Source of the DNA: Nitrospira sp.
GTDB taxonomy: Bacteria > Nitrospirota > Nitrospiria > Nitrospirales > Nitrospiraceae
DNA: 64,000 nt
Reading direction: 5' to 3'
Assembly: GCA_005116835.1 (NCBI GenBank)
Contig: SWDM01000016.1
Location: forward strand, 248,001-312,000
Position numbers and translations under genes: made by a program. Positions 1 to 8,750 of the stretch are shown piece after piece (positions within the stretch are counted from its first letter, which is position 1; the number at the start of each line of letters is the position of its first letter). Under the pieces are notes generated by a model, which saw nothing but the letters and a program-made list of their open reading frames with translations, was not told where the DNA came from and did not search any database.

Positions 1-142
1 TCCGAAATGGCAAAAGAAGCTTGGCGTGATCGAGCACATGCAGCACCGTGACCTTGGCCGGCTCGACGAACGGCAATTTGGCCGCCCAGTTCAGCCCCCA
101 TCGCCCATAGTCCGAGCCATCGGTCGCCACAAGCACGTTCAT
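1..142 (-). CDS. Universal stress protein, N-terminal part (runs off the window)
   Basis: Reading leftward from the ATG at 142, the protein begins MNVLVATDGSDYGRWGLNWA, the first beta strand and Asp-Gly-Ser turn of UspA-fold ATP-binding proteins. Only about 47 residues are inside the window. The ATG overlaps the TGA of the upstream phosphofructokinase gene (ATGA), and a GGAGGAG ribosome-binding sequence lies in the end of that gene, so the two are probably translationally coupled. It is the last visible gene of the formate dehydrogenase operon. The family links nucleotide binding to stress survival; the specific role here is unknown. Confidence 0.85.
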   Translation of the reverse strand, partial: MNVLVATDGSDYGRWGLNWAAKLPFVEPAKVTVLHVLDHAKLLLPFR

Positions 143-1425
143 ATTGCTCCTCCATTGAATTGAGTGCCCATCACATTCGAAACGACAGGCTGAAACCGGC
201 TGTAAAAAGCCTCTGTCGACAGCCCCGCGAGAGTCGCATAGCGGCTTAGCGTCACCGGATCGTTAACGTCTTCGTCGGAGAGGCGGATCATGTACTGGCG
301 CGCAATCTGGTACGACTGCGCCGCGACATCTACCATCCGCACCTTCGCTCTGCCCGTGAGAGGATCCAGCATCTGTGTGAACGGAATCGGCGTACAGCGT
401 CCATCCTGAATCGATACCATCGCCGCCGTCCCTCCATCGAGCAGGAACTGCGCCGCACAATAGCCAAGATCGCGCGTGTATTCCATATCGAACGGAATCG
501 GATCCGCGCAGCGCAATTCATACCCCACATTCTTCGAGACAATCGATGTGGCTAATCCCAAAGCCTTCATGCCCTTCGTCACTTCACGCCGAAGTACATC
601 GCCGATATCGATGTCCGCCAATCGCAGGTGACCATGTTCATCCCGCTCAACATGGTCTAATCCACCCAAATCTCGCGGATCGAGAATCTCGATCAATCCT
701 TCCGCCAATACCACCACTCCGTCGGAACGTCCTGCGCTGAGCCGTTTGATCATCGTCCCGATCACAAGATCCACCAGGCGCTGCAGTCTCACTGGCCGCT
801 GTTCAAATTCTTCGGGAATGACGGTGAGTGTGGCGCCGGAGGCCTTGCCGATTCCAAGGGCCAAATGACCGGCCTTGCGTCCCATGGTGACGGCAAAATA
901 CCAGCGTGCTGTAGTGTGGGCATCCACCATGAGATTCTTGACGATCTCAACCGCCACATGCCGGGCCGTTTGAAAGCCGAACGTTGGAATACCGGCAGGA
1001 AGATCGAGGTCGTTATCGATAGTCTTCGGCACATGGACGATAAGAACGGCCCCAGCCGCCTGCTCTTCCAGTTTGAGCGAGGAGAAGGCCGTATCGTCTC
1101 CACCGATAGTGACCAGGCGTGTGATGCCTAGTTTCCTCAAGGAGGATAAGACGTTGACCATAGACTCGGTCTTCTTCGTCGGGTTCGCCCGCGAGGTACC
1201 CAGAGACGACCCGCCTCGAAAATGAATGCGACTGACTTCATCGATGGCGAGGGGTCGGACCTGGCTCGTATTCCCCTCCATGAGCCATTTGAATCCGTCG
1301 AGGATTCCGATCACGTCACACCCGCCGAGGATACTGCGGATCGTGGCGGCACTGATGACACTGTTGATCCCTGGAGCCGGCCCGCCCCCAACTAAGATGC
1401 CGACAATCGTGCGGGAAGAATTCAT
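139..1425 (-). CDS. pfp: Pyrophosphate-type 6-phosphofructokinase
   Basis: This 428-residue protein is a PFK-A family phosphofructokinase interconverting fructose 6-phosphate and fructose 1,6-bisphosphate. The nucleotide-binding loop LVGGGPAPGINS is at 11-22. GGDD at 108-111 and PKTIDND at 133-139 carry the Asp and Lys that, in this family, mark pyrophosphate rather than ATP as phosphoryl donor (ATP enzymes have GGDGS and GTIDND). MGRKAGHLAL follows further on. A PPi enzyme is reversible and can serve glycolysis or gluconeogenesis. Both ends overlap neighbours by ATGA, tying it to the formate transporter and Usp genes. The donor is inferred from motifs only. Confidence 0.9.
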   Translation of the reverse strand: MNSSRTIVGILVGGGPAPGINSVISAATIRSILGGCDVIGILDGFKWLMEGNTSQVRPLAIDEVSRIHFRGGSSLGTSRANPTKKTESMVNVLSSLRKLGITRLVTIGGDDTAFSSLKLEEQAAGAVLIVHVPKTIDNDLDLPAGIPTFGFQTARHVAVEIVKNLMVDAHTTARWYFAVTMGRKAGHLALGIGKASGATLTVIPEEFEQRPVRLQRLVDLVIGTMIKRLSAGRSDGVVVLAEGLIEILDPRDLGGLDHVERDEHGHLRLADIDIGDVLRREVTKGMKALGLATSIVSKNVGYELRCADPIPFDMEYTRDLGYCAAQFLLDGGTAAMVSIQDGRCTPIPFTQMLDPLTGRAKVRMVDVAAQSYQIARQYMIRLSDEDVNDPVTLSRYATLAGLSTEAFYSRFQPVVSNVMGTQFNGGAI

Positions 1426-2276
1426 CCTGCGATGGTTCCTTTACGTTCATTTGAACTTCTTAAATACACCGACCAATACACCAGGGCCACGAGGATTGTC
1501 CCTCCAAGAACGTTACCGATCGTCACCAGCACAAGATTGTTCACGGCTCCGAACACTGAAAGCGGGGCTGAGCCTCCAGCTGCCAATGCGATGCCGATCG
1601 GAAGAAAATACATATTGGCAACGGAATGCTCAAATCCGCAAGCGACGAACCCAGTGATGGGAAACAGTATAGCCAGAACCTTATCGGTCACGCTCCGCGC
1701 GCCCATGCATAACCAGACGGCCAGACAAACCAGCACGTTGCAGAGAACCCCGCGCGCAACGGTGGAGACCGGATCGAGCGACATCTTGCTACGCGCGATC
1801 TGAACCATCGTCTCCCCAACCGCGCCATCACCCATGTTTTGTATGCCGGCCAGCCATACCAAAGCCGCTGTTCCGACTGCTCCAACAAGGTTGCCGAGAT
1901 AGACCCACCCCCAATTCCGCATAATTTGTTGGGTCGTCACCCGGCCGGAAGCCCAGGCCATGGCGATCAAGTTGTTACCGGTAAAGAGTTCCGCTCCGCC
2001 TACCACCACCAGAATAAGGCCTAGACTGAATGTGGCTCCACCGGCCAGTCGCATGAGCCCGAATGCCTGCGGTTGACCGGTCTTGCCTCCAGTCATCGTG
2101 ACCGTGAAGAACAAGGCACCCAACGCAATAAAGGCCCCCGCCAAGACAGCCAGGGCGAACATGGTGATGGTCGGCATCGCGGCTTTTGCGACGCCAACAT
2201 CACGCACCCGCATGGCAATCTGCGCAGGGGCGTAGGCATCAAGCAGGGAAGTCGGCGTGGCGATTGTTTGATCCAT
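1422..2276 (-). CDS. Formate/nitrite transporter family channel
   Basis: A 284-residue polytopic membrane protein of the FNT family (FocA/NirC). The signature FTGNNLIAMAWASGRV is in the second quarter, and hydrophobic segments consistent with six helices run to near the C-terminus, which ends in a short basic tail. FNT proteins are pentameric channels for formate, nitrite or hydrosulfide. Its position directly after fdsA and overlapping pfp (ATGA) makes formate uptake the likely role, but sequence alone does not exclude nitrite. It is separated from fdsA by a hairpin-forming spacer. ATG start at 2276. Confidence 0.9.
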   Translation of the reverse strand: MDQTIATPTSLLDAYAPAQIAMRVRDVGVAKAAMPTITMFALAVLAGAFIALGALFFTVTMTGGKTGQPQAFGLMRLAGGATFSLGLILVVVGGAELFTGNNLIAMAWASGRVTTQQIMRNWGWVYLGNLVGAVGTAALVWLAGIQNMGDGAVGETMVQIARSKMSLDPVSTVARGVLCNVLVCLAVWLCMGARSVTDKVLAILFPITGFVACGFEHSVANMYFLPIGIALAAGGSAPLSVFGAVNNLVLVTIGNVLGGTILVALVYWSVYLRSSNERKGTIAG

Positions 2277-2288
2277 GGTTAATCGAGC

Positions 2289-2374
2289 GATCAGCTTTCA
2301 GTCATCAGCAGTCAGCTTGAACTATCCCTCAGATCCGTCAACTGATAGCTGACGGCTGATCGCTGACCGCTATC
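2289..2374. repeat. Word-repeat hairpin, TCAGC theme
   Basis: The spacer between fdsA and the transporter gene holds an imperfect inverted repeat. One arm (about 2289-2319) repeats the word TCAGC or close variants, and the other (2341-2374) repeats its complement GCTGA. The fdsA stop codon borders it. It could be a transcript-processing or attenuating stem inside the operon. Confidence 0.65.
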
Positions 2375-2375
2375 A

Positions 2376-5123
2376 TTATGTAATCAGTTGACGCCGCATG
2401 TGCCGCAGTTCCACTTCATCTTCCGGATCGAGCTCGTCCCGTTCAATCGGCTCCACGCGCACGGCAGACACCTTGTACTCCGGGCATTGTGAACTGTCAT
2501 CCGCACTCGACGAGAGCAAATCGTTCACTGTTGAAGCGGGAAAGTGAAAGCTGGTGAACAGATGCCCCAACAGAACTCGTTCACTCCCCACAACTGGGAG
2601 CAGCGCCTCGCCACGAGCACTCACCACACGAACGATCTCATCGTCACGCAACTGCAGTCTCTCCATATCGGCCGGATGCATTTCCAGCACATCCGTATCG
2701 ACCAATTCGAGTATGTCCGTCCGGCGTGTTTGAGCTCCGCAATTGTAATGTTGAAGAATACGGCCCGTGGTCAACACGAAAGGATAGTCCTTGCTCGCAG
2801 CTTCACCAGGCGGCAAGTACTCGACGGCGACAAAGCGCGCCTTCCCCTTTGGAAAGGTCTCCTGGTGCATCAGTGTTGTGCCTTCGTGCATGACAGTCGG
2901 CACCGGCCACTGCAACCCTGTATGCTGGTCGAGCCGGTCGTAGGACACACCGGCGAACATCGGCGTGAGCCTCGCAATCTCGTCCATGATCTCCGAGGGA
3001 TGCCGATAGGACATGGGATAACCCATCCGGTTGGAAACTTCGCAGACCACTCGCCAATCCGGAAGGATTCCCTGAGGCGGGTCCACCGCTTTCCTGATCC
3101 GCTGAATGCGACGCTCAAGATTGGTGAAGGTGCCGTCCCTCTCTAGAAACGAGGCGCCGGGCAATACCAAATGTGCGTGCTTCGCAGTCTCACTGAGAAA
3201 CAGATCCTGCACCACCAGAAACTCTACCTGTTTCAACGCTTCGCGCACTTTCTTCAAGTTCGGGTCGGTCTGCGCAACGTCATAGCCGATGATCCAAAGC
3301 CCCTTGAGCCGGCCAGCAATCGCCGCGTCCCACATGTCAGGCGTTTTCATGCCGCGCTTCGTGGGCAAGGGACGGCCGGTGATGGTTTGATGAAGCGTTG
3401 CCAGCTTCGGGTCGTCCAAACTCTGGTAGCCGGTGAAGAAAGTCGGGAGGCAGCCCATGTCCGAGGCCCCCTGCACATTATTTTGTCCGCGCAAGGGATT
3501 GATGCCGGTGCCGGGCCTTCCAATGTTGCCTGTGGCCAAGGCGAGGTTACAGAGCGCAATGACCCCATGACTGCCCCAGCGGTGCTCTGTCACACCAAGA
3601 CCATGACAACAGTACGAAGCGCCGCTGCTCCCATAGAGTCGCGCCGCTTGGCCGATAAGATGAGCCGGCACACCCGTAATGGCTTCAGCCGCTTTCGGAC
3701 TGCAGTCCGAAACGGTCTTGATCCAATCTTCGATTCCTTCGGTCCTTGCCGCAAGGAAGGCCCGATCGAGGAGCCCTTCCTTGACCAGGACATGGCCCAT
3801 CGCATTGAGCAAGGCGACGTTGCTGCCTGGTCGCAGTTGTAGATGGAGATCGGCCAGCCGCGCCAACTCCGTTCGCCTGGGATCGATCACGATCAAGGGC
3901 ACCCCTCGCCGATGCGCCTGCTTGATCCTGGATCCGACAACCGGATGGGACTCCGTCGGATTCGCTCCAACCACCATGATCAGCTGAGCCACATCAAGAT
4001 CCTGAAGGGAATTGGTCGCAGCGGAGGCGCCGAGCGTGTCCATCATGCCGGTAACTGTCGCGCTGTGGCAGACCCGGGCGCAGTTGTCGATATGGTTGGT
4101 ACCGATCACACAACGCATGAACTTGGCGAAGAGATAATTCTCTTCGTTCGTGCCCCGGCTGGATGAAATAGTTGCGAGGGCATCCGGGCCGAATGCACCC
4201 TTAATGCGCGTAAACTCCTGCGCAACCAGATCCAAGGCCGATTCCCATGAGATCTCTTCCCAGTCGTTGCCCCGCCGCAGCAGCGGGACACTCAGCCGAT
4301 CCGGTGCATTGTTGTAGGTCCAACCGAACCGTCCCTTCATGCAGGCATGCCCCCGGTTCGAAGGCCCATCATCTGCAGGAATCATCTGAACGACCCGTCC
4401 ATCCCGCACCCCGGCATCGAACGCACAGCCGACACCACAATAGGCGCAGGTCGTGCGCACGATGCTGGTAGGCATTCCCTGTTCCAATACTGTTTTCTCC
4501 ATGAGCGCACCAGTCGGACATTCCTTTACACAGGCACCACAGGAGACACAGTTGGATGTGGCAAACGCTGCCGTCTCGCTTATGAGAGATCCCCCCCCTG
4601 CTGTAGGCCTCACTGAAAACCCACGCCCGAACATCGTCAAGGCATGGGTGCCTTGAATTTCATCGCAGGCCCGGACACAGCGAGCGCATGAGATGCAGGC
4701 CGCGTTGTCGAAGATAAAGAACGGATTCGAGTCATCCCGCACGGAAGCGCGTGTACTGTGAGCCCCAGCGGGATATCGTACTCTATCGACGCCGCATGCG
4801 AGTGCCAGTTCGCGCAATGGCCCCGATGTCCCACTCCCCTCAGGCTGTTCAGACAGATAGAGTTCGACGATATTATGACGATGGCGTCTGAGCCGATCGC
4901 CCTCGGTGTGAACGACCATATCTGGTCTGACAGGGGTCGTACAGGAGGCAGGAGTTCCGGACTGCCCATCGATTTCGCAGATACAGAGTCGACAAGAGCC
5001 AAAGGGAGCGAGCTGATGTGACACGCAGAGGCTGGGGATTGAAATCCCAGCTTTCAGCGCGGCCAGAAAAATCGTGTCGCCCGATTCGGCAGTGACAGTC
5101 CGGCCGTTGATTGTGAGATTCAT
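2376..5123 (-). CDS. fdsA: NAD-dependent formate dehydrogenase, alpha (molybdopterin) subunit
   Basis: A 915-residue catalytic subunit oxidising formate to CO2. In order: an N-terminal [2Fe-2S] ferredoxin domain (Cys33, 44, 47, 61), two 4Fe-4S motifs (Cys143/146/149/153 and Cys192/195/198/202), then the molybdopterin oxidoreductase body with its own cluster (Cys226, 229, 233, 261). Cys352-His353 in ARVCHSATV is the metal-ligand position, so this is a cysteine, not a selenocysteine, enzyme. The NuoG-like His/Cys3 cluster region near 80-112 lacks the expected cysteines. The C-terminal third is the molybdopterin dinucleotide-binding domain. Last of three consecutive fds genes; probably cytoplasmic because no Tat signal is seen. 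Confidence 0.95.
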   Translation of the reverse strand: MNLTINGRTVTAESGDTIFLAALKAGISIPSLCVSHQLAPFGSCRLCICEIDGQSGTPASCTTPVRPDMVVHTEGDRLRRHRHNIVELYLSEQPEGSGTSGPLRELALACGVDRVRYPAGAHSTRASVRDDSNPFFIFDNAACISCARCVRACDEIQGTHALTMFGRGFSVRPTAGGGSLISETAAFATSNCVSCGACVKECPTGALMEKTVLEQGMPTSIVRTTCAYCGVGCAFDAGVRDGRVVQMIPADDGPSNRGHACMKGRFGWTYNNAPDRLSVPLLRRGNDWEEISWESALDLVAQEFTRIKGAFGPDALATISSSRGTNEENYLFAKFMRCVIGTNHIDNCARVCHSATVTGMMDTLGASAATNSLQDLDVAQLIMVVGANPTESHPVVGSRIKQAHRRGVPLIVIDPRRTELARLADLHLQLRPGSNVALLNAMGHVLVKEGLLDRAFLAARTEGIEDWIKTVSDCSPKAAEAITGVPAHLIGQAARLYGSSGASYCCHGLGVTEHRWGSHGVIALCNLALATGNIGRPGTGINPLRGQNNVQGASDMGCLPTFFTGYQSLDDPKLATLHQTITGRPLPTKRGMKTPDMWDAAIAGRLKGLWIIGYDVAQTDPNLKKVREALKQVEFLVVQDLFLSETAKHAHLVLPGASFLERDGTFTNLERRIQRIRKAVDPPQGILPDWRVVCEVSNRMGYPMSYRHPSEIMDEIARLTPMFAGVSYDRLDQHTGLQWPVPTVMHEGTTLMHQETFPKGKARFVAVEYLPPGEAASKDYPFVLTTGRILQHYNCGAQTRRTDILELVDTDVLEMHPADMERLQLRDDEIVRVVSARGEALLPVVGSERVLLGHLFTSFHFPASTVNDLLSSSADDSSQCPEYKVSAVRVEPIERDELDPEDEVELRHMRRQLIT

Positions 5124-5130
5124 CTTTCCT

Positions 5131-5191
5131 GGCTTTCAGCGATCAGCTCTCAGCAATCAGCTTATTGCTGACGGCTGAATGCTGACAGCTT
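5131..5191. repeat. Word-repeat hairpin overlapping the fdsB C-terminus
   Basis: Inverted repeat between fdsB and fdsA. The left arm (5131-5160) is CAGC-rich and the right arm (5162-5191) has the complementary words. The right arm lies inside the fdsB reading frame and encodes its last residues, and the fdsB TAA (5164-5162) falls at the loop. Confidence 0.7.
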
Positions 5192-6664
5192 GTTTCTGAA
5201 TTCATCCGGAAAATGTTCCATCGCTGTCAACACCGGATAGGGGGCACGCCCCCCTAACGCGCAGAGGCTGGTCGCTTTCATCGTCTCACCAAGGTCGGCC
5301 AGGAGGATGAGATCCTCCGCAGTTCCCTGGCCTCGTTGGATCCGTTCGAGAATTTCACGACCTCGCACGGACCCAACACGGCAAGGCGTACATTTGCCAC
5401 ATGACTCATCCGCCGTGAAAGCCATGAAATGTCGCGCCAACTCGACCATGTCTGTCTGATCATCGTAGACAACGATGCCCCCATGTCCAAGAATGGCTCC
5501 GGCCTTGGCAAACGCGTCATAACAGATAGGCATATCGAGTTGCGATTCAGGAAAGAGACTCCCCAACGGCCCCCCGACCTGCACGGCTTTGAACCGTGAG
5601 CCCGGTATCATGCCACCGCCGAATCGATCCAAGACATCACGGAGCGTCAGTCCAAATGGAACTTCCACCAAACCAGGCTGCTTCACCCTGCCACCAAGCT
5701 GCAGCGCCATCGTCCCGCACGACCCTTCAGTGCCGAGGGAGGCATGCCAGGCGCCGCCGTTTGCCAGAATGTTGGGAATCGTCGCGAACGTCAGGACATT
5801 GCTGACGACCGTCGGTTTGCCATAGAGCCCTGATTCAGCCGGGTAGGGCGGCTTCGCCAACACGACACCACGGCGACCCTCCAGTGATTCCAGCAAAGCT
5901 GTTTCCTCGCCGCAGACATAGGAGCCGGCGCCGACCACCACCTCAAGATCGAATGGATCGTCGTCACAGTCCAACAGGTCCGCCTCGCGCGCCTTCTGAA
6001 TTGCAAACCGCATAGTCTGCGCCGCCGCTGGGTATTCATATCGGCAATAGATAAAGCCTCGCGTCGCTCCAATCGCCCTGGCACAGATGAGCATCCCTTC
6101 GATCAATCTGAAGGGATCTCCCTCCATGATCATCCGATCGCAATAGGTGCCGGCGTCCCCTTCGTCTGCATTCGCCACGACATACTTCTGCTCTGCCCTA
6201 GCCTGCTGCGCAACCTGCCACTTTTTCCACACAGGAAAGGCAGCGCCACCGCGACCTCGCAGACGGGAGAGGCGCAACTCTTCGACAATCGCCTCCGGCG
6301 ACAGACCTTGTGCTGCTGCCAATCCCTTGAGCCCCCCCCCAGTTTGATATTCATCGATTGCGAGCGGCTCGGTGATACCGAAGTTGGCAAAGGTAAAGCG
6401 AGTCTGTTGTTGTAAGAATGGTATCTCTGCAACCGGCGTCCCACCCACCCCGGCCACGATGCGAGGCAAGTCGTTTGGCGATACGTTGAACCAGGCCTCA
6501 CGCCCGTTGAGCATATCTCGCTCCACCATCGGCTCTAGAAAAAAGGCTCCGCGCGAGGACGTGCGAATCAGTTGAATCTCGGGACGCTCGCTCCAGGCAT
6601 CGGCAAGTCGTCCGGCGCCGGCCGCACGGGAGGAGGTATCATTGGCAAGATAGAGCCGGACCAT
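5162..6664 (-). CDS. fdsB: NAD-dependent formate dehydrogenase, beta (flavin/NADH) subunit
   Basis: A NuoF-like subunit that passes electrons from the iron-sulfur chain through FMN to NAD+. The ATG at 6664 (MVRLYLAND) is chosen over an in-frame start at 6739 because GGAG lies ten bases upstream and the extra residues are encoded by the preceding hairpin; this gives 500 residues. A thioredoxin-like N-terminal domain is followed by the FMN/NADH region (RLRGRGGAAFP, ANADEGDAGTY, CGEETALLESLEGRRG) and the 4Fe-4S motif ESCGKCTPCR near the C-terminus. It lies between fdsG and fdsA as in soluble FDH operons. Its C-terminal tail is encoded by a repeat arm. Confidence 0.94.
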   Translation of the reverse strand: MVRLYLANDTSSRAAGAGRLADAWSERPEIQLIRTSSRGAFFLEPMVERDMLNGREAWFNVSPNDLPRIVAGVGGTPVAEIPFLQQQTRFTFANFGITEPLAIDEYQTGGGLKGLAAAQGLSPEAIVEELRLSRLRGRGGAAFPVWKKWQVAQQARAEQKYVVANADEGDAGTYCDRMIMEGDPFRLIEGMLICARAIGATRGFIYCRYEYPAAAQTMRFAIQKAREADLLDCDDDPFDLEVVVGAGSYVCGEETALLESLEGRRGVVLAKPPYPAESGLYGKPTVVSNVLTFATIPNILANGGAWHASLGTEGSCGTMALQLGGRVKQPGLVEVPFGLTLRDVLDRFGGGMIPGSRFKAVQVGGPLGSLFPESQLDMPICYDAFAKAGAILGHGGIVVYDDQTDMVELARHFMAFTADESCGKCTPCRVGSVRGREILERIQRGQGTAEDLILLADLGETMKATSLCALGGRAPYPVLTAMEHFPDEFRNKLSAFSRQQ

Positions 6665-6678
6665 ATCGCTATCGCTCC

Positions 6679-6751
6679 AGTTCTGAGTTCTGAATGATGA
6701 GTGCTGAGTTATGAACGAGAAAACGTGTTCAACACTCACAACTCAGAACTT
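6679..6751. repeat. Word-repeat hairpin, CTGAGT theme
   Basis: Spacer between fdsG and fdsB. The right part reads AACACTCACAACTCAGAACTT next to the fdsG stop, and the left part is built from GTTCTGAGT-like words, giving an imperfect stem. It belongs to the same class as other spacers here but uses a different word. Confidence 0.65.
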
Positions 6752-7220
6752 ACTCGTATCGTTCCAGCAACGCCGCCACCTGCGAGGGCACGACGCGCCC
6801 GTACATTTCGTCGTCAACGATCACGGTCGGCGACACAGCACAGTTTCCCGCGCAGGACATCTGCTCGACAGTGAACCGCTCTGCCTGCGTGCTGCCTCCG
6901 ACAGCGACGCACACGTGATCTTGGATCGCAAGGAGAACGCGCAGGCCATGGTTCGCCGTGCAGGATTCTCCCCTGCAGACCCGAATGAGATGCCTGCTAG
7001 ACGGCTGAGTCCGGAGGTCGGAATAATAGGACAAGACCCCGGCGACTTGGGCATCCGTCACCCCTAATACCTGTGCAATCTGAGGAAGATCACTCGTCGG
7101 CACATATCCCAGACCAGCCTGGACAGCCAGGAGCGTCTTGAGGATGTTCGGCTTGTCCGGCGGGACAGGGCGACACGATTCAAGCGCCTCGGCGAGCCTC
7201 GTCCCGTACTGAGTCCTCAT
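6750..7220 (-). CDS. fdsG: NAD-dependent formate dehydrogenase, gamma subunit (NuoE-like)
   Basis: A 156-residue thioredoxin-fold [2Fe-2S] protein like NuoE and FdsG, which relays electrons within the soluble formate dehydrogenase. The cluster ligands are in CRGESC and CAGNC, the expected C-x4-C and C-x3-C pairs. An N-terminal helical segment precedes the ferredoxin fold. The ATG at 7220 has GAGGTGA just upstream. It is the first fds gene, so the main operon promoter should lie in the 7221-7376 spacer. Confidence 0.93.
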   Translation of the reverse strand: MRTQYGTRLAEALESCRPVPPDKPNILKTLLAVQAGLGYVPTSDLPQIAQVLGVTDAQVAGVLSYYSDLRTQPSSRHLIRVCRGESCTANHGLRVLLAIQDHVCVAVGGSTQAERFTVEQMSCAGNCAVSPTVIVDDEMYGRVVPSQVAALLERYE

Positions 7221-7252
7221 CGAATCACCTCACGACTGCAACATTATTATTC

Positions 7253-7376
7253 AAGATGCTCAAAAAGTCCGTCCGCGCCTTTCGTGCAAGGTGAGACGTA
7301 ACAGGTAAAAGGTTCGGATTAAAACCCTCGGCATTTCTACGTTTCACCTCTCACGTCTAACGTTTCACGACTCCTG
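7253..7376. repeat. Repeat header plus GTGAAACGT-theme hairpin
   Basis: On the plus strand AAGATGCTCAAAAAGTCCGTC (7253 onward) matches the recurrent repeat header. It is followed by one arm of GTGAGACGT-like words and, after about 40 bases, an arm of complementary words (ACGTTTCAC type). The far end abuts the stop codon of the 7377-8750 gene (TAACAGGA on the minus strand). Confidence 0.7.
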
Positions 7377-8750
7377 TTAGTCGAGCCCTACATGGGCCCG
7401 TAGCCTGTTATAGTCGAACGATGCCTGTCCCACGCGCCTGCTTCCAGGGTCGTGGCGCTCCATGTCGGCAATCACGGCGACAACCTGCTCGCGACCGGCT
7501 GCTGACGTGGCGACATGACGCGGCATCTGATCCCCTAACGACGGGCATGCCCGCTCTGCCCACTCTAGGTATAGGGTTTCTAAGAATCCGTTCAAGAGAG
7601 CCAGGTCTTCCTTGGCCGAGATCCTCAACGTCAGAGGCTCCTCGACAGCCAACTCCGACTCCCTGAGTTGTCGTGGTGGTGGCGTGTAAGTCTCGCCACG
7701 GAAATGAAGAGAGAATCCGAACATTGCCGCCAGCTTGTGTTTGACGGTATCGAGCCGCTCGCGCGAATCACACTCCACCCACAACTGGGTCGCCGTGAGA
7801 ATCAGCCTGGCGACCACCGCGGATTGAAGGACTCCGGACGCCCCGCTCTGTACGAAGTGCTGCGCCTCCTTCGAGGTTGAGGCTTCGCTGGGTGGGGAGA
7901 CTGCCGCTTCACGCTCGAATCCTTCAAGACCTGCAAGCATGTCATTCATGTATCCGTATTCGCAATGGTCGTAGAGAGCCAACGCATACAGATAGGGCTG
8001 TCCTCCCTCTGCCACATAGTGAATACTTTTCACCGCGTCGATGAGCGCGGCAAATCGCATGCGCGCGAAGGTCCATAACAACACATGTCCATAGCGCTTG
8101 GCGAATTCCGGCCATTCGCCGAGTTCGAAAGACCCGACAGAGATTTCTACCTGCCGCCGATAATCGAGCGTGGCATTTAGCAAGCTCTTCGCATCCTCGT
8201 TAGACAATGCGATTGCAGCGCCGGCAATCACCGCCCGCTCCCACTCGACGTCGCCAGGTTCCCGGATCAGCCGCGTCAATAGCACCTGTCCCGGTTGTAG
8301 TTCCTTGCGGAAAGCCCCGTCCGTTACGCGATAAATCCTCGCATTTCCTATCGAACGGAAAACCAGACGTTGGGCCTGCTCGTCGACCGACAGGAATTCA
8401 GCTAGATCGAGATACGAATGTTTCAGCGGATCCAACCATTCCCGCTCTTCTTGCGGTATATGCTCCGTGATGACGTCGCGCAATTGCTCGATCAACGTCA
8501 ATTGCCCGTCCTGCGGGTAGAAGTCGGCGTAGAGTAGGAGGTTAGCTAATTCCGTTTCCTGCGGCAGCGGGGACAGCAACGCCCCTGCGCCACCCTCAAG
8601 ATAGGGCTGGAGGGCAAGACGCATGGCGACCTGCCGCTGGGCAACCATCCTCGGCTCCGACGAAAGGATGTCTAGCCGAGCGATCAACGTGTCGAGCGAC
8701 GGGGCAAGAGGCACCCAGAGGCCGGCTGTGGCTTCACTCGCGAGCTTCAT
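7377..8750 (-). CDS. Uncharacterised 457-residue protein
   Basis: I do not recognise a family. The protein is soluble and mostly helical, without signal peptide or membrane segments. Near residue 290-310 is a low-complexity Ser/Ala/Glu stretch that may be a linker between two domains. The C-terminal 60 residues end in a basic, proline- and glycine-containing tail with HDPGSRRVG. The start at 8750 lies within the end of the DUF2934 gene (17-base overlap), which in turn overlaps a Usp gene by ATGA, so the three probably form one translationally coupled unit. A stress-related role is a guess from context only. Confidence 0.75.
   Translation of the reverse strand: MKLASEATAGLWVPLAPSLDTLIARLDILSSEPRMVAQRQVAMRLALQPYLEGGAGALLSPLPQETELANLLLYADFYPQDGQLTLIEQLRDVITEHIPQEEREWLDPLKHSYLDLAEFLSVDEQAQRLVFRSIGNARIYRVTDGAFRKELQPGQVLLTRLIREPGDVEWERAVIAGAAIALSNEDAKSLLNATLDYRRQVEISVGSFELGEWPEFAKRYGHVLLWTFARMRFAALIDAVKSIHYVAEGGQPYLYALALYDHCEYGYMNDMLAGLEGFEREAAVSPPSEASTSKEAQHFVQSGASGVLQSAVVARLILTATQLWVECDSRERLDTVKHKLAAMFGFSLHFRGETYTPPPRQLRESELAVEEPLTLRISAKEDLALLNGFLETLYLEWAERACPSLGDQMPRHVATSAAGREQVVAVIADMERHDPGSRRVGQASFDYNRLRAHVGLD

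Noticed and set aside
2544-3146. Plus-strand open frame of 200 codons opposite fdsA
   Set aside because: It is the antisense shadow of a strongly conserved gene, and its product has no family features. The same holds for similar long frames opposite prpD, fadJ and umuC.
4050-4080. Selenocysteine in FdsA
   Set aside because: The active-site codon encodes Cys (ARVCHSATV) and no in-frame TGA is present.
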